Positions 11,816 to 31,029 of a stretch of DNA of 64,000 nucleotides are shown here, one piece after another. This stretch comes from Rhinolophus ferrumequinum (Eukaryota; Chordata; Mammalia; Chiroptera; Rhinolophidae), in assembly GCF_004115265.2 (NCBI RefSeq), contig NW_022680356.1, positions 2,425,001-2,489,000 on the forward strand. The letters are read 5' to 3'. Every line of letters begins with the position of its first letter. The first letter of the stretch is position 1. Under the pieces are notes generated by a model, which did not search any database, was not told the origin of the DNA, and saw only the letters and a program-made list of their open reading frames with translations. Position numbers and translations under genes: made by a program.

Positions 11816-13537
11816 TGTGTAAATTGCTGTGAGAGAACAAGATGGTGGAAGGAGTAATACCCCACCCCAGGAGGCAGGTGCCTGGACCGGTCCTGAAGTC
11901 CCCAAAGGAAAAAGCTGCAAGGTCTTTGGGAAAACTGCAAGAATTGTGTGGCTGGAAGGCCAAGGGCAAGGGCCACAGGAGGCAGTATTTAAAGACTTGC
12001 CAGGACATTGGGCCTTCTCTTTTCTGGGAGAGCGGGATTCGTAAGGTTTGTCAGCCAGAAAGGGATGGATGGGAAGGAGGAGGTGGAGGAAACTTGGAGG
12101 GGAAAGAAGATGCGTTTGGGTCACCACAAGGTCGAGATGGGGGTAAGCAGCTTAACTGGGGAGAGTGGGCTCGGAGCAAACACAGAGTTCTGGTGGCCCT
12201 GAATGAAAAACAGCGGCTGGGGACCAAGTAGAAGGAGAAGGGCCAAGATGAGAGGTCAGAGGGCAAGGGTGAGGATGCTTCGTTTTGAGGAAAGTAAGGA
12301 GGAGGCATCCTCGCTCCAAAAGCCTGCCAAGGTTCAGCACTTTGACGGGAAGGTGTTTAAGAAAATGAGGTTGTAGACAGAGCCTGGGGGCTGGCGAATA
12401 GGAGGCCAGGGGTGACCTGAGCAACAGAATTTGAGGGCACAAGGAGGTCAGAAGGCAGGATGGGTGACACCATCTGTAAGTGGTCACTGCAGAGGTAGAC
12501 GCTGGGCGGGAGCAGCTCTTCTGAGAAGTCTGGAAACGAGTGGGAGACAGATTGATGACAGAGGTGCACTACTGAGGGAAGACTCCTGTTTCAGCATCCT
12601 TGGAGGCGAGGGCAGGTGCCTGATGCAGGAAGGGGGCAAAGAGCCCAGCAGATGAAGGGCAGCCTTGGGGAGGAGATCCAGTTCCTCCAAGACCAGAGGG
12701 AAGGAAGGGGAAGAGAGGGGCAAAAGAAGAAGAGGGGAGGGTGAATGAAATACAATACAGGCAGGGCCGGGGCTTAAGGACAGCGAGTGAAAGAACCACC
12801 CAGCTCCCAACATCAATGGCTCAGCCCAGGGTGACGATCACCAGCCTGTCATGGTGTATTACTTCCTCCAGCAGTGCTCGCCACCTCGAAGCAAGGACCC
12901 AGAAAACAAAGGGTTGGGCAAATTTAGTGTTGGGTACCAATGAGACAAGAGGGTACCAATGAGACAAGGAACTGAGAATGCCAGAGACAGCGTGGTGGAA
13001 CCATTTGGGCAGAGGACTCTCAGGCAGAGAACCATGCTGTCACTCTGTCTACCCCTCCAGGTCCACCCTCCACCCTGCTAGGAGGCCCACATCAAGGGAC
13101 TCCCTCACCCTCTGGTTCCCAGTTGGATTCATTCACTGGCAGGAACGTGGAGGGTGGCTGTCCCTGATCCTCACCGTTCCTTGGGGCTCCCTCAACCCTG
13201 TCACCCCTCTGCAAACAGTCCTTTACTGACCCTTTCCGTGTGGTTCAGTGGGGCCCTGACTGACTTAGAAAGCACAGGTCCCACCGGCTTCCGGGCAGGG
13301 GCAGGTGGAAGGAGCTGGAGCGAGGAGGTGGGGAGGAAGAGGTGGATATGGGGAAAGAGAGTAAGCTAGGATTTCCCAAGTGGAGCTCAGGTTCCTATCT
13401 GGAGTAATTAATGGGGCTCTGTGGGGTTGGGAAGGGAGGTCAGTGAGTGAGAGAAGGATCCTTGGAGGGGAAGGGTGGCAAGTCACGTTTTCTCCTGTGA
13501 GATGGCCTGTGCTGCCCCACTTGTTTTCGTCAGGCTG

Positions 13538-13603
<66 letters not shown>

Positions 13604-15400
13604 TAAATAACAACCCCCCTCTGAGCCCTCTGAGCCCCAGATGCAGCAGCCCTCATGCTGACAGCAGTTCCAGAAGACCTATTTGGATCTGTGGCATCTA
13701 CACAAAACCGTCAGACTTGTTCTGACCTGGCTTTTCAGCAGGAAGGGTCTGAGAGCCCAGCAGCCTGCTGAGGTTCAGCACTTTGTCACGTCTCCCTCAG
13801 GCCTCCCTGAGGGGACCTAACATCTGGGGTGCCCTGGCTGATGCCTGCAAACAACAACTGTCTCCCCCACCCTGCTGTAATTAACCAGCCCAAGTGACTT
13901 TGTAAGTGGGCAGAGCCTCTGTGGTCTAGTCAGAGCTCACAGCTGCTTGTCCAGCAACAGAAATGATGCAGATTAAGTCCCTTTTTTGACCCCATTACTT
14001 CAAGCTTGTGTGAACTCTGCCCAAACCAAGAATAACCTCCCGTCTTCCACTTTCTTGTGATAGATTTAAGGTAGAGACCACATTTTGCTCACTCTTGGAA
14101 CACTGACCAGCATTGGCCCATGGAAAGGAGTCGATATAATCTCCCTAACATTCAAAGAGTCTCTACAAATCAATGAAACAATCTGAATTTCTCACTGGTC
14201 TGCTGAGAGGTGGGTTAGTGTTTCTTGGGAAATTAAATAGGATTCTTTGTTGCAGGCCTCATCAGAGCCTTTAATATGCTACAATGTGCATCTCCAAGAG
14301 CGTGGTCATCAAATGCAGAGGGTGTCCTGACCAAGTCCTTTTTACCGAGAGCATCTCTTGAGACTAGAATTCATGGAATACACTTTGGGAAATACTGGTC
14401 CAGTCTAATCATAGTTTTACTGATGAGGAAGATGGTGGCCAAAAGAAAAAGTGACTGGCTGTTGGGCTTCCATCCCAGAACACTTGTCTTCCAGACCCAG
14501 GCCTTTTCCCCCCTACTAGACATCTAACCACAGGTGCAAATTAATTATAATAGATTCTTGGGGATCTTTCCTAGGATTTAAGGAAAAAACTCTTTTCAAT
14601 CTCACATTGAGGGGTTACAGTGGCGGTAATGGAGTAACAATGACAGCCGTTCAAAGCAAAACCCACCTTTGAAGACATTTTTGGCCTCAGAATAAAGTCC
14701 ATTTTTTTCTTGATGGAGGGGGCATGAACGAATACTAGATGTGCTCCTGAGAAGGAATGCTCCACCAGGTCCTTCTGAAAATACCATGACCTGCAGGAGA
14801 CAGGTGGGAACACCTGGCACTTCAACCCTCCCCAGTTTGCCTCAAACTGACCAGTCCAAAAGCCCTACAAAACATATTGTTTTCTCTGTCCGAGCAGTAA
14901 ATGTACTAAAATTTACTTGATCCTATTATATTCGAGGTCTCTGTAGGGCTCTGAGGATTACAGAGAGTAGATCAGAACTCCTTCGCTGAAAGGATTTTCT
15001 ATCTGGTAAAAAAAACCACAGGCATCGCATGAAGCCAGGCTGTGACAAGGTTACACAACAATGTGAACAAAGTCTTGGGAGCTGATGGAGGGCAGTGTTT
15101 GCAAAGCCTTTTGAATGCTCACCCTGCTAAGAAGCTTGCACACCTTAGCTTGAGTCATGAAAGCTATAGAACATGTTTCCCGTTTTAAACAAAGAACTCC
15201 GACCACAGAATGTTCTGTGACTCCATTTCCCATCGTCAACTCCCCTTCCCGTCCCCCCTCCCGTAACGTCTTCTTTGGTTAATAAGCTCCCGGTATAGCT
15301 ATTCCCTCACCCATCACCAAGGGCCTCGGTCCTGGACGGGGTCCTAAATCTGGCCCTACCCTCCTGGTCCTCATCACCTCAACACCCCTGTAACAGGAGA
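11816..15400. other. Intergenic region upstream of COX5B, no gene recognised
   Basis: The first part (11.8-13.4 kb) is purine-rich and yields several overlapping open frames of about 60-130 codons on both strands, typical of base composition and without recognisable domains. A compound microsatellite lies at 13541-13602. Between 14.2 and 14.5 kb there is a weak resemblance to hAT/MER5-like and MIR fragments that I cannot secure. No exon, RNA gene or regulatory array is evident. Confidence 0.5.
13541..13602. repeat. Compound microsatellite (CT)n(CA)n
   Basis: About 17 CT units pass directly into about 14 CA units. Confidence 0.95.
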
Positions 15401-15779
15401 CTGACGCCAGCCAGCGCGGCGGGTAGGTCCTGCTCGAGTTCTTGGAGGCTGGGCCAACGCAGCAAGTTCGCGATGGCTCCCAGCCCGCCAGGAGGAGCGG
15501 CATCGCAGTGAACAAGCGAAAGAGCGAGCACAGGGGGCCTTTAGGAGCCCACACCTAAATTTAAACCATTTGGGATCCAGCAAGTCTTTTGACAGACGCA
15601 GGCTTCACGACTTCTCTCAGCAGCCTCCACGTTTACCGAGCACAACTATTAGGCAGCACGCACAGGAAAGCCAGTATGGCTGCCCCATTCCACGGAGCCC
15701 CGCGAACGGAAAACGAGCTGTCCGCAATGCCAGAGTGAGTCAGTGAAGGGCGAAGCCCACCAGGCAGAATTCAGGCCTT

Positions 15780-15992
15780 CACCGACACCACCCTCCGCCG
15801 AAGCCCCCAGGAGCGCGGGGCAGCACTGCGCACGCGCATCCTTTTCAGCGCTCCAGGCACAGTCACGTGGGAGGGGCGGACGCGGGGCCGAGCGGAAGCG
15901 GAAGGCTGACGCCCAGGGGAAGGGAGCCCTCCCCGGAAGTCCCGCTCGTCTCCGGAGTTTGTCCCGGAAGTGCTGCTGTTGTAGCGGGCGTG
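15780..15992 (+). promoter_or_regulatory. COX5B promoter, CpG-rich with four ETS/NRF-2-type motifs
   Basis: A TATA-less, GC-rich segment ends at the COX5B start codon. It holds four CGGAAG cores (15893-15898, 15899-15904, 15934-15939, 15965-15970), the binding core of GABP/NRF-2, plus an E-box CACGTG (15864-15869) and a GC box GGGGCGG (15873-15879). NRF-2 control of cytochrome oxidase genes through tandem ETS sites is established for mammals. That these copies act the same way is inference. The transcription start is not resolved; the last ETS core probably lies in or near the leader. Confidence 0.75.
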
Positions 15993-17413
15993 ATGGCTTC
16001 AAGGTTACTTCGCGGAGCGGGAGCGCTTGCGGCGCAGGCCCTCAGGACCCGCGGTCCCAGTGCGGTGGCCGCGGTGCGCTCCATGGCGTCTGGAGGTACT
16101 CGGCCCGCCGGCGCGTCAGGGACCGGCGCCGGGGCCCACCGCGGGGGTGTACTGGCGCAGCACGGCGGGGCGGGCGGTTCAGCTCCTCCGGGCCCCAGGG
16201 ACCACCCCCCAGACCTGAGGGCCTCGGGCTCCGTGGGCGTCTCCCTGTTATTCGGCCCCCGCTGCAGCCGCCCACCGAATTGACCCCGCTACGAGAGAAT
16301 CCTAAACGGATGGCCGAGTGACCTTGGGGGCAGGTGCTGCAGGCGCGGTGGGGAGAGGCTAAGCAGCCTTTCAGACCCGCGCGCACCCTAAGTTGGATGA
16401 ACCCCGCTAGGACTGTTACTGACCTAGAAAATGTGTGGCTTCGGTGGTTGGAGAAAGAAAATAGTTCCCCTGTGCTGCCACCTTTGGGGATGACTCTGTT
16501 CCTTAGGAGACAGTGGGTATGAGTAGCCTTTAGAAACTCGTGAGCCCATTTAAACTGTATGCAAAAATTTACATATGTGCATTTTCTGAGTTGATCATCA
16601 TCAGACGACATAATTCACATGTTCCTTTAGGTGGTGTCCCTACTGATGATGACCAGGCGACTGGGCTGGAGAGGGAGGTCATGATGGCTGCGCGGAAGGG
16701 ACTGGTGAGGAGCAAACGCCTTTCTGTGTCTTCTCTGGAGCTCATGGCCATGGATGGGACCAGAGCAGTCTCCTCTCTGGGAGCATTCCACCCAGAAAAC
16801 CTGGCTGTGGGAACAGCAGCGTTACCCCTGTAGGGGTCATCCGGCATAATGGCTCAATCTTGCTTTTCAGGACCCATACAATATGCTAGCGCCAAAGGCA
16901 GCTTCCGGCACGAAGGAAGACCCTAATTTAGTCCCCTCCATCACCAACAAGCGAATAGTGGGCTGCATCTGTAAGTACTTGCCCACGGTTTTTTTAGCCA
17001 TTTGTTTAGCATACCTACTGTTCATACAGGATGTCTATAAGCTGTTTCAGATCTTTTGTGTGAATGTATGTGTGTAAAGAGGATATGTGTGTGAATATGT
17101 TCTAAGGACCTCTCAAGCCTCATTATGCCCAAGTAGGTCATCCTTACTGAATGTCCTATGCCTCTTCATCTGAAAAAAGGGAGGAGAGCTTGAACTGACC
17201 TGTTACGATGTCAACCATAACTTTGTGTCTCAGGAAAAGAAACTCATATTGAAAGTCTCCTTTTAGGCTGGATGGTCCTCAACCACCTTTTTGCTTTTAG
17301 GTGAAGAGGACAACAGTGCTGTCATCTGGTTCTGGCTGCACAAAGGCGAGACCCAGCGCTGCCCTAGCTGTGGAACCCATTACAAACTGGTGCCCCACCA
17401 GCTGGCCCACTGA
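15993..17413 (+). CDS. COX5B: Cytochrome c oxidase subunit 5B, mitochondrial
   Basis: Nuclear-encoded zinc-binding subunit of respiratory complex IV in the inner mitochondrial membrane, on the matrix side. Four coding exons join cleanly: 15993-16095, 16631-16704, 16871-16970 and 17301-17413, totalling 390 bases and 129 aa, the mammalian length. Residues 1-31 ([20 protein letters not shown] and on) are an arginine-rich transit peptide; the mature chain begins near ASGGG. The zinc ligands Cys91, Cys93, Cys113 and Cys116 are all present (CIC and CPSC). The protein ends KLVPHQLAH. All introns are GT-AG. The start is fixed by the transit peptide match to human COX5B. A polyadenylation signal follows at 17462-17467. 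No damage is seen, so this is the intact functional gene, not one of the many COX5B retrocopies. It converges with ACTR1B. Confidence 0.98.
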
Positions 17414-17461
17414 ACCCCTGCACTCACTCACTCACAATGTGCTGTAAGGTTTCTTCTCTCC

Positions 17462-17467
17462 AATAAA
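17462..17467 (+). terminator. COX5B polyadenylation signal
   Basis: AATAAA lies 49 bases after the COX5B stop codon, giving a very short 3' UTR as in other mammals. Confidence 0.85.
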
Positions 17468-17499
17468 GGCTAGCTGTTGCTTTGGCTCTTTCTCCCAGA

Positions 17500-18900
17500 G
17501 TTGGCTGCTCTTCTTTCTTTCCTGTGTTTTTGAACAGATATGGATCATTCTTATATCGGGAATAGTTATCTGTTGATATTAGCTTGCCATCCACCTGAGT
17601 ACACTGAGACTGACGATCCCATAATGCCACGATTGGGACTACGTTGTACAGGGAAAAGCATGTGCTCTGGAGCCAGGCTGACTGGACTCGTCATATTGGC
17701 TCCATCATCTAACTTTGTCACTGGGGACATGTTCTCTGAGGGTACGTTATATCTGCAAAAAAGATACCTTGTGAGGTGTCAGAAGTCATAACAACATAGG
17801 AGGAGCCTGGAAGATGGTAGGTCCTCACAGTATTGTTATAAAGACAGGATGAACTGATGAAGAGAGTTTTGGGGGTTTTGAAGTCTTGAAGGACCCAAGT
17901 TCAAAGCACAGTTCATGAGAATACCATCAGCAGAATCCAGAATATGGGACAATTCCAGAAACCAATGACCAGGTGTTGTCAAGTATGTTACAAGGAGAAC
18001 AAAGGGCAGGGAGAACCTATAGAATGGACTAGATGTGAGGGAGACAGCAAGCAAAAGCAATGTGTGGACCTTGTTTGGATCTTGATTTGTAAAGAAGAAA
18101 AATGTCAACCCTGGATACTCGATGTTTTAAGGATTTGTTAAATTTTTAGGTGTGTTAATGGAATTCATTTTTTATGCTTTAGAGATACATACTGAGGTAC
18201 TGATGGGTAAAATATGCCTGGGAATAGCTTTAAAACTGAGAAGAAGGCACAGAGTGCTTTGGGGTATACTTCATCCCTTGTAGCCAGGTACAGAGGGGTT
18301 CACTGTTCTTTCTGCTCTTGTATACGTTTGGGCTTTATCACAATAAAACAGCGCCAAAAAAAGAGAGTTGGGGAGGAAACTAGCAAACAGCCCAATTTAG
18401 CCATTTTATATTTTTGACACCTTGGACAAGTACGATCTCAAAAACTGCTGACCTGTAAAATAGAAATAGTACCTTTCCATTTTGTGTTGGGATTAGCCAC
18501 AGAGCTGCTTTAGTTACCGTCTCCACAAGATTGATTAGAGTTAAACTAGATCTTTTACTTGAACTGATGGTAGAGTCCAAGAGAAAAGACCCTTTGCCCA
18601 AGGCTTTCAATGTCTCCTCTTAAAGGTACAGTGCAAATTGCTTCCATTCCTTGCTGTCAGTCATTCTTGTCTCCAGGAAATGCCCGGGCATTTACCTGCC
18701 ACTCAAGGCCTCTCCCTTTGGGGAGGGGAACACCTAGGTAACAATGAAATCTATGCCTACCACTCCCACCTTAAATGACTCCCCGCATCATTGATCTGAT
18801 GTCTTCTCCCTCGTCTCTAAGCCCACTTTGCTGCTTTTCCCTGTCTTTTAGAAAATTGAACCAATTCTTTCCTAAAAAAAAGAAAAATCTCCAGTACTTT
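17500..18900. other. Intergenic spacer between COX5B and ACTR1B, left part
   Basis: No gene is visible. The segment 18200-18356, which includes 'tatacgtttgggctttatca' and ends in 'caataaaacagcgcc', looks like the 3' tail of an old L1M-type element, with low certainty. Open frames are short and unconserved in appearance. Confidence 0.4.
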
Positions 18901-18904
18901 TCCA

Positions 18905-19350
18905 GACTGGTGGACAGAGTAACAGCTCCCTCAAGATACATGTGTCCTAATGTCTGGAAACTGAATATGTTAGGTTCCATAGTAAAAGGTTATTATGGTG
19001 ACAGATGGAATGAAGGTTGCTAATCACCCAACTTACAAAGATTCTCCTGGTTCCCTGGGTGGCCCAGTAATCACGAAACTGGCAGAAGTCAGGGAAATGT
19101 GACTGGAAGAATGGTCAGAAATGCAGTGTTGCTGGTCTGAAGATGGAAGGAGGGGGCCACAGGCCAATGAACGCAGGTAGCCTTTAGAAGCTGGCAAAGG
19201 AGAGAAAGTAATTGTTCCGTAGTCTCCAGAAACGCAACCCTGTGGACACCTTGATTTCAGGCCAGTAATACCCACGTCAGACGTCTGTACAACTGTATTT
19301 GTGTTGCTTTAAGCCACTAGGCGTGTGATCATTTTTTTATGTCAGCAGAT
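18905..19350 (+). mobile_element. MLT1-type MaLR LTR (ERVL-MaLR), diverged
   Basis: The start resembles the MLT1 5' end (catgtgtcctaatgtctgga, 'aatatgttaggttccatagt'), and the 3' part matches the MLT1 end (ggacaccttgatttcaggcc, then 'gttgctttaagccacta'). This is a very old LTR from the MaLR family, with no internal part seen and many differences from memory of the consensus. Confidence 0.75.
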
Positions 19351-20775
19351 TAGCATTTACTGTAATTTTAAGGAAGAACTGTCCCTTCTCCCCATGTATA
19401 GATCTATTATATCAGAGTAGAATCACGACCATTTTCTTCAGTGGCTTATAATCCATTACAGTTTGACCACTGGGTCCTCCCAGAGTTGTTGGCTCCTGTG
19501 TCCTTCAGACAAGCCCACTTCCTGTTTTGAGCACGTCCTTTATGCACCACAAGATACTCCAGGCGTATTTTATACACCCTCTGCCTCAGATGGGAATTTC
19601 TCCAAGGAACTCGGGTTCCTTTTTATCAAAGAATGGTATTTAGCCACCAAGATCTGAACTCTGTGCTCATTGCCATGGGGTTTCCCTGTCTCGAGGCCCT
19701 CCCAGCAGCCTGGGCTAGGAAATACACAAATATTTCTAACCCTAGCACTTAGACAGATGCGTATTAATTTCAGTGTCTACCTGAATGTCTATTAACCATT
19801 GAGTCCCTACCTCCAATCCCAACCCAACCCCACAGATTCATTCTAGCCTTACCGCCTTCTTATCTGTAGCTTTGCTCCAGCAGTGAGAAACTTGGCAGGG
19901 CCAGACTGTAACCACACCATCCCTGGCGGAAGGAGGAGTAAGGAGAATGCTGCATCCTGCTTGGCTTGAAGGTCGGGATCTCGACATGCGGGAATATCAT
20001 TCCCAGCAGGGAGAATAGTGAGTAGAACTGGCAGGCAAAGCAGGGCATGATGATGCAGAAGCCTAAAACAGGGAAGGGATAGACCCCAAAGGGCGGGCAC
20101 CAAATACAACGTGTAGTTCATGAAGGATTTCACCAGGCAGGGGAGAACCACTTGCCATTTGGGATTAGGAAATGGCAGAACCAAGGCTGCCTGGGTGGTA
20201 GGTCCAACAATAAAAGGATTTGGTAGGAAAGAGAATGGAGCTGTGGTCTTGAGCCAGGGTGGTAGTGGCCATCATGGAAAAGGAATGATGGGTAGGAGAG
20301 GTGGTACAGGAGAACCAACAGAACTTGGCAACTGGCAGAACATGGGAGAGGTAAGGAAGAAAGGAGTCCATAAGGATTCAACTTATATGGGTGGGAGAGA
20401 GTGGCATGAACAGAACCCCAAACAAAGGGTTCTCTGTAAATTGTTTCCACCTTGAGGGTGGGAACGGGCTTAATTGCGCTCTGACCACTGCCTCACAAAG
20501 TGCCCTATAACGGCAGCCTGACTCAGTCATCTCCCCTCCTACTTGATCTCAGTTCTGGGCCCTCCCTCAGCCCCACCAACTCCGACTACTTTCAACACAC
20601 AGCTATACTAACCACCCTTCCATGGCTGGCCACCCATCACCTAAGACAAAGCTAGAAACTCTCAAGACCCTCCACACGCCGGCCCCAACCTACCTTTTGG
20701 GTGTATCCTGCCTTCTAGCCAGAGACCTCTTTCCCTTCCCTGCTGACTTGGCATCACTGGGGTCCGTGCCTTTCT
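19351..20775. other. Intergenic sequence, nothing recognised
   Basis: I see no exon, RNA gene or clear repeat. Several overlapping open frames (for example 20120-20455 plus and 20130-20450 minus) lack domains and are likely chance. Confidence 0.4.
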
Positions 20776-20779
20776 GTTC

Positions 20780-21045
20780 AGCCCCATTGGCTCCAGGCAT
20801 CTCCTCGAGTTCCTACCTCCACCTGGAACACCCTTCCCCACCCGCCTGACACCTCCCTGACCTGTGCAAGTCAGCCTGCCCACCTGCGGGGTTAGATGCC
20901 ACTCCCTGGACCCCACAACTCCATACTGAATCGGTCTGTTTATCTTTCTCTGACCTGTATGTTTTGAGGGTAAAGATATGTCTTGTTTACCATAGGCCCA
21001 AACATGTGGCACCCTCCTGGACACACTAGGTGTTCAAATACTTGG
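20780..21045 (+). mobile_element. L2 LINE 3' fragment
   Basis: The typical L2 string of short matches is present: 'tacctccacctggaacaccc', then 'tgttttgagggtaaagatat' and 'caaacatgtggcaccctcct' before 'actaggtgttcaaatacttg', which corresponds to the L2 3' end motif (…agtaggtgctcaataaat). Old and diverged. Confidence 0.7.
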
Positions 21046-22465
21046 TGAAGGAAGGACAGGGCGGGCACTCTCCGTACTGTCACTTTTCAGTGCCCCCCGT
21101 CCTCAGCTCACCTTCAGAGCCCAGCTCACCGACACAGCCTTTGCCATGTCCGTCACTCTCCTTTCCAACCTGTCTGATGCTGAGCCTGGGTCTGTCAGCT
21201 TCAGCCACGTCTGAGTGGGGCAGCAGAGGTACTCACAGAGCAGGCGAGGACGTGGGGGCACCACGCCCCAGCCCTGCCTGCCAGGAGGCCCTGTCTAGGA
21301 ACAAGGCCGAGGACGGCAGCCTGTTCTCTGCCTCTGCTGGCGGAGGGCAGCAGGCTGCGAATTCGGCCACCAGGTTGACAGCCCAGCCCCCTGGGACCTC
21401 CTGTGCCACGCTGCCGGCCAACCACTGAAACCCTCAGGCTTCTGGACAAGAGGCCATGCTACAATCTCACCGGTCCTTTCAAAGTCCCCAGGGATGGGTG
21501 CGTAAACAACAGCGCAAGAACCAGCAGAAACAGCCACACACTGGGACTTGTCCATAATTATTACTATAATGATTTACAAAAAAGTTTTCTTCAGGCAACT
21601 GTGTTAAATTATTGTACAGATCTGGGAGGGGGAGGGGGCCCTGGCCCAGGGTGATGAAGACCTCCTTTGTGGGAGAGCTGGGAGAGGAGATGTGGCCCAC
21701 TCAGCCCTCGGGTCTGACCCCTGATTAAGTGGCTTGCCCTCAACCCTTCCCCGTCCAGGGTGCTGGGGCAAAGGATAGGAGGCAGAAGTCAGCAAGTGCT
21801 TTGAGAGGGGAGAGTGACAGGCTGGCTGTCCAGACCCCGGGCATCGCCTGCCCAGCTCCAAAGGGCCCAACCCTGGCCAGAACCCCAGCACTAAGCCTGC
21901 ACCAAGATGTCCACTCAGGAAGACGGGGCACAGAGTGTGGAAGGTCAGGGATGCCTAGGAATGGCTGGCCCTCTGTGCTACCCTGTTGGGTCATAAGAGG
22001 AGGTGGCACGAAAAGCAAAGGTGCACCAGCGGGGAGCTGCTGGACACCCCCTCCTCCACCCACTCCCAAGGCTGCTTACACAGGCAGCTAGGCATGCTGG
22101 CCCTGGGAGGGACCCTATCGGGGGAAATGGAGGCATCTGGGTGTCTGGCCTTGGAGCTCGGGGAAGCATCCCTAAGTGTCAGAGCCAGGAACCGAGGGTC
22201 TAATTGGCCCTGCCAACGGGGACACCCAGAACCACCCTAGGCTGGGCTCCACAATTCTTGTATTCTAGCTCAAGACTCCCCCCCATGCAGCTAAATGTTA
22301 CTGTGTGTGCACGCGTGCGTGTGTACGTGTGTGTGTGTGTGCACTGCCTACTTAGGGCTTGGCATGCAGGGGACCCGAGGCCCGCAATACGAGCCCAGAC
22401 CAGAGAGGGCCAAGGGCTGTGGCTCTGTCCTCCCATTCTCTCAACACGCCGCCCCTCCTTGGGCA
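21046..22465 (-). other. ACTR1B 3' flank, containing its 3' UTR
   Basis: The ACTR1B stop codon lies at 22466-22468 on the minus strand, so the 3' UTR must lie immediately to its left here. No canonical AATAAA on the minus strand is evident close by; AT-rich sequence at 21545-21615 is the most likely 3' end, but this is inference. A (GT)n-type run lies at 22301-22342. GC-rich open frames on both strands are not supported as genes. Confidence 0.45.
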
Positions 22466-29748
<7,283 letters not shown>

Positions 29749-30100
29749 GGCCGGGCCGGGCCGGGCCGGCCCTGCCCAGCAGGCGGGCGGCAGGAGAAAC
29801 TGGCGGACGCGCAGGCGGGTGGACCGGACCGCAGCGGCTCCAGACGCGGGGCCGCGCCCCTCCCGTGCGGAGCGCACAGCCTACGCGAGCCCGGGGCTCC
29901 CTCGAGGGCGCGCCCCGCGGCCAATCACCGTTCCCATCCGGGCGGATGACGGCGCGCGCCCCGGGCCCGCTGCCGGCAAAGGGGCGGGGCAGAGGGAGCC
30001 CGCCAGCCAATTGCGGCCGCGGGGAAGAACCGCCCAGGCGCTTCCAAGGTAGGCTGCACCGTGTGGGGATGACGTCATGGCCCCGCTCTTAAAGGGGACG
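29749..30100 (-). promoter_or_regulatory. ACTR1B CpG-island promoter with CRE and CCAAT boxes
   Basis: Immediately upstream (to the right) of the ACTR1B start codon. A perfect palindromic CRE TGACGTCA lies at 30070-30077, CCAAT boxes at 29921-29925 and 30007-30011, and a GC box at 29981-29990. No TATA box is seen in a sensible place. The pattern is that of a housekeeping promoter. The start of transcription cannot be placed exactly. Confidence 0.7.
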
Positions 30101-30394
30101 CGGGAGACGGCAGGCTCGCGGGCGGGAGGTCCCCTGTCCAGGAAGACGTCTTCCGGATTCCCAGCGCCTCCGACTACACCTTCATGGGCACGCAGTCCCC
30201 AAGGAGGCCGGCGCTGGATATTATCACTCAAACCATTTCTTTACTGAGCACCGACGAGGACCCTCTCCCTTGTAACAATTACAATTTCGTGGTAACTTGG
30301 TATCTGGCGTTTAGCCAGCGCCTGCTATGGTGCTTGCGGAGCATTTCGACACACTTTACGTGGATTGCATTATTCAATCCAGGCAATAAGTCTA

Positions 30395-30510
30395 CCAGGT
30401 AGTTGTATTATTATTCCCATTTTACAGATGTGGGCACTGAGGAGCCTCACATTTATGTAACTTGCCCTAGGTTATGTAACTAGCAACAGCTGGGGCCTAA
30501 CCTGCAGGCA
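30395..30510 (-). mobile_element. MIR SINE fragment
   Basis: 'attcccattttacagatgtg' and the 'acttgccctaggttatgtaa' part match the reverse complement of MIR. Confidence 0.75.
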
Positions 30511-31025
30511 GCCTCCATCCGCGCAGGAGTCAACGTGCAACAATCCTGAATTCACTTATTAAACTGAGCCGTAGTGATGGCCTCTATATATGCCTTTCCC
30601 ATTGGATTGTGAGATTAAATTTGGTAAAATTGAAAAACATCATAAAGTGCAGATATCATTAAGTATACATTCAATGGTTTATTATAATTCGTACATGTTG
30701 TTGAAAACTATAGAGAAAACTCAGCTACGGAGGCAGGAGGGCAGGCTCCTCAATTATCAACTGAGATAACTAGGAAGAGGAAGAGCTCAGAAACCTTACT
30801 TTCGAGGGAGAAACAGAGAAAGAGAGAGGAAAAGAGAGAGAGGTGGGTAAGAGAATGACAGTGCAGGAGAGAATCCTCCAAACCCTGTAGGGCCAGCCAC
30901 TCCCTCCTGCTCTTTGGAGCCATCCTCTCAGCACCTCCCAGACAGCACCTCCTTTTCTCTCTGGAATGTCACCCTAGCACTTAGATTTCTTCTCAATCTG
31001 TTACTTACACCCACTTTACAAAATA
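30511..31025. other. Intergenic sequence between ACTR1B and C2orf92, nothing recognised
   Basis: AT-rich and then GA-rich (30780-30850) sequence with no exon or clear repeat. Confidence 0.4.
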
Positions 31026-31029
31026 AGGA

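Noticed and set aside
11842-12231. Plus-strand frame of 129 codons upstream of COX5B
   Set aside because: Purine-rich low-complexity region with frames on both strands and no domain.
15743-16321. Plus-strand frame of 192 codons over COX5B exon 1
   Set aside because: It is a shadow in another frame of the COX5B CpG promoter and first exon.
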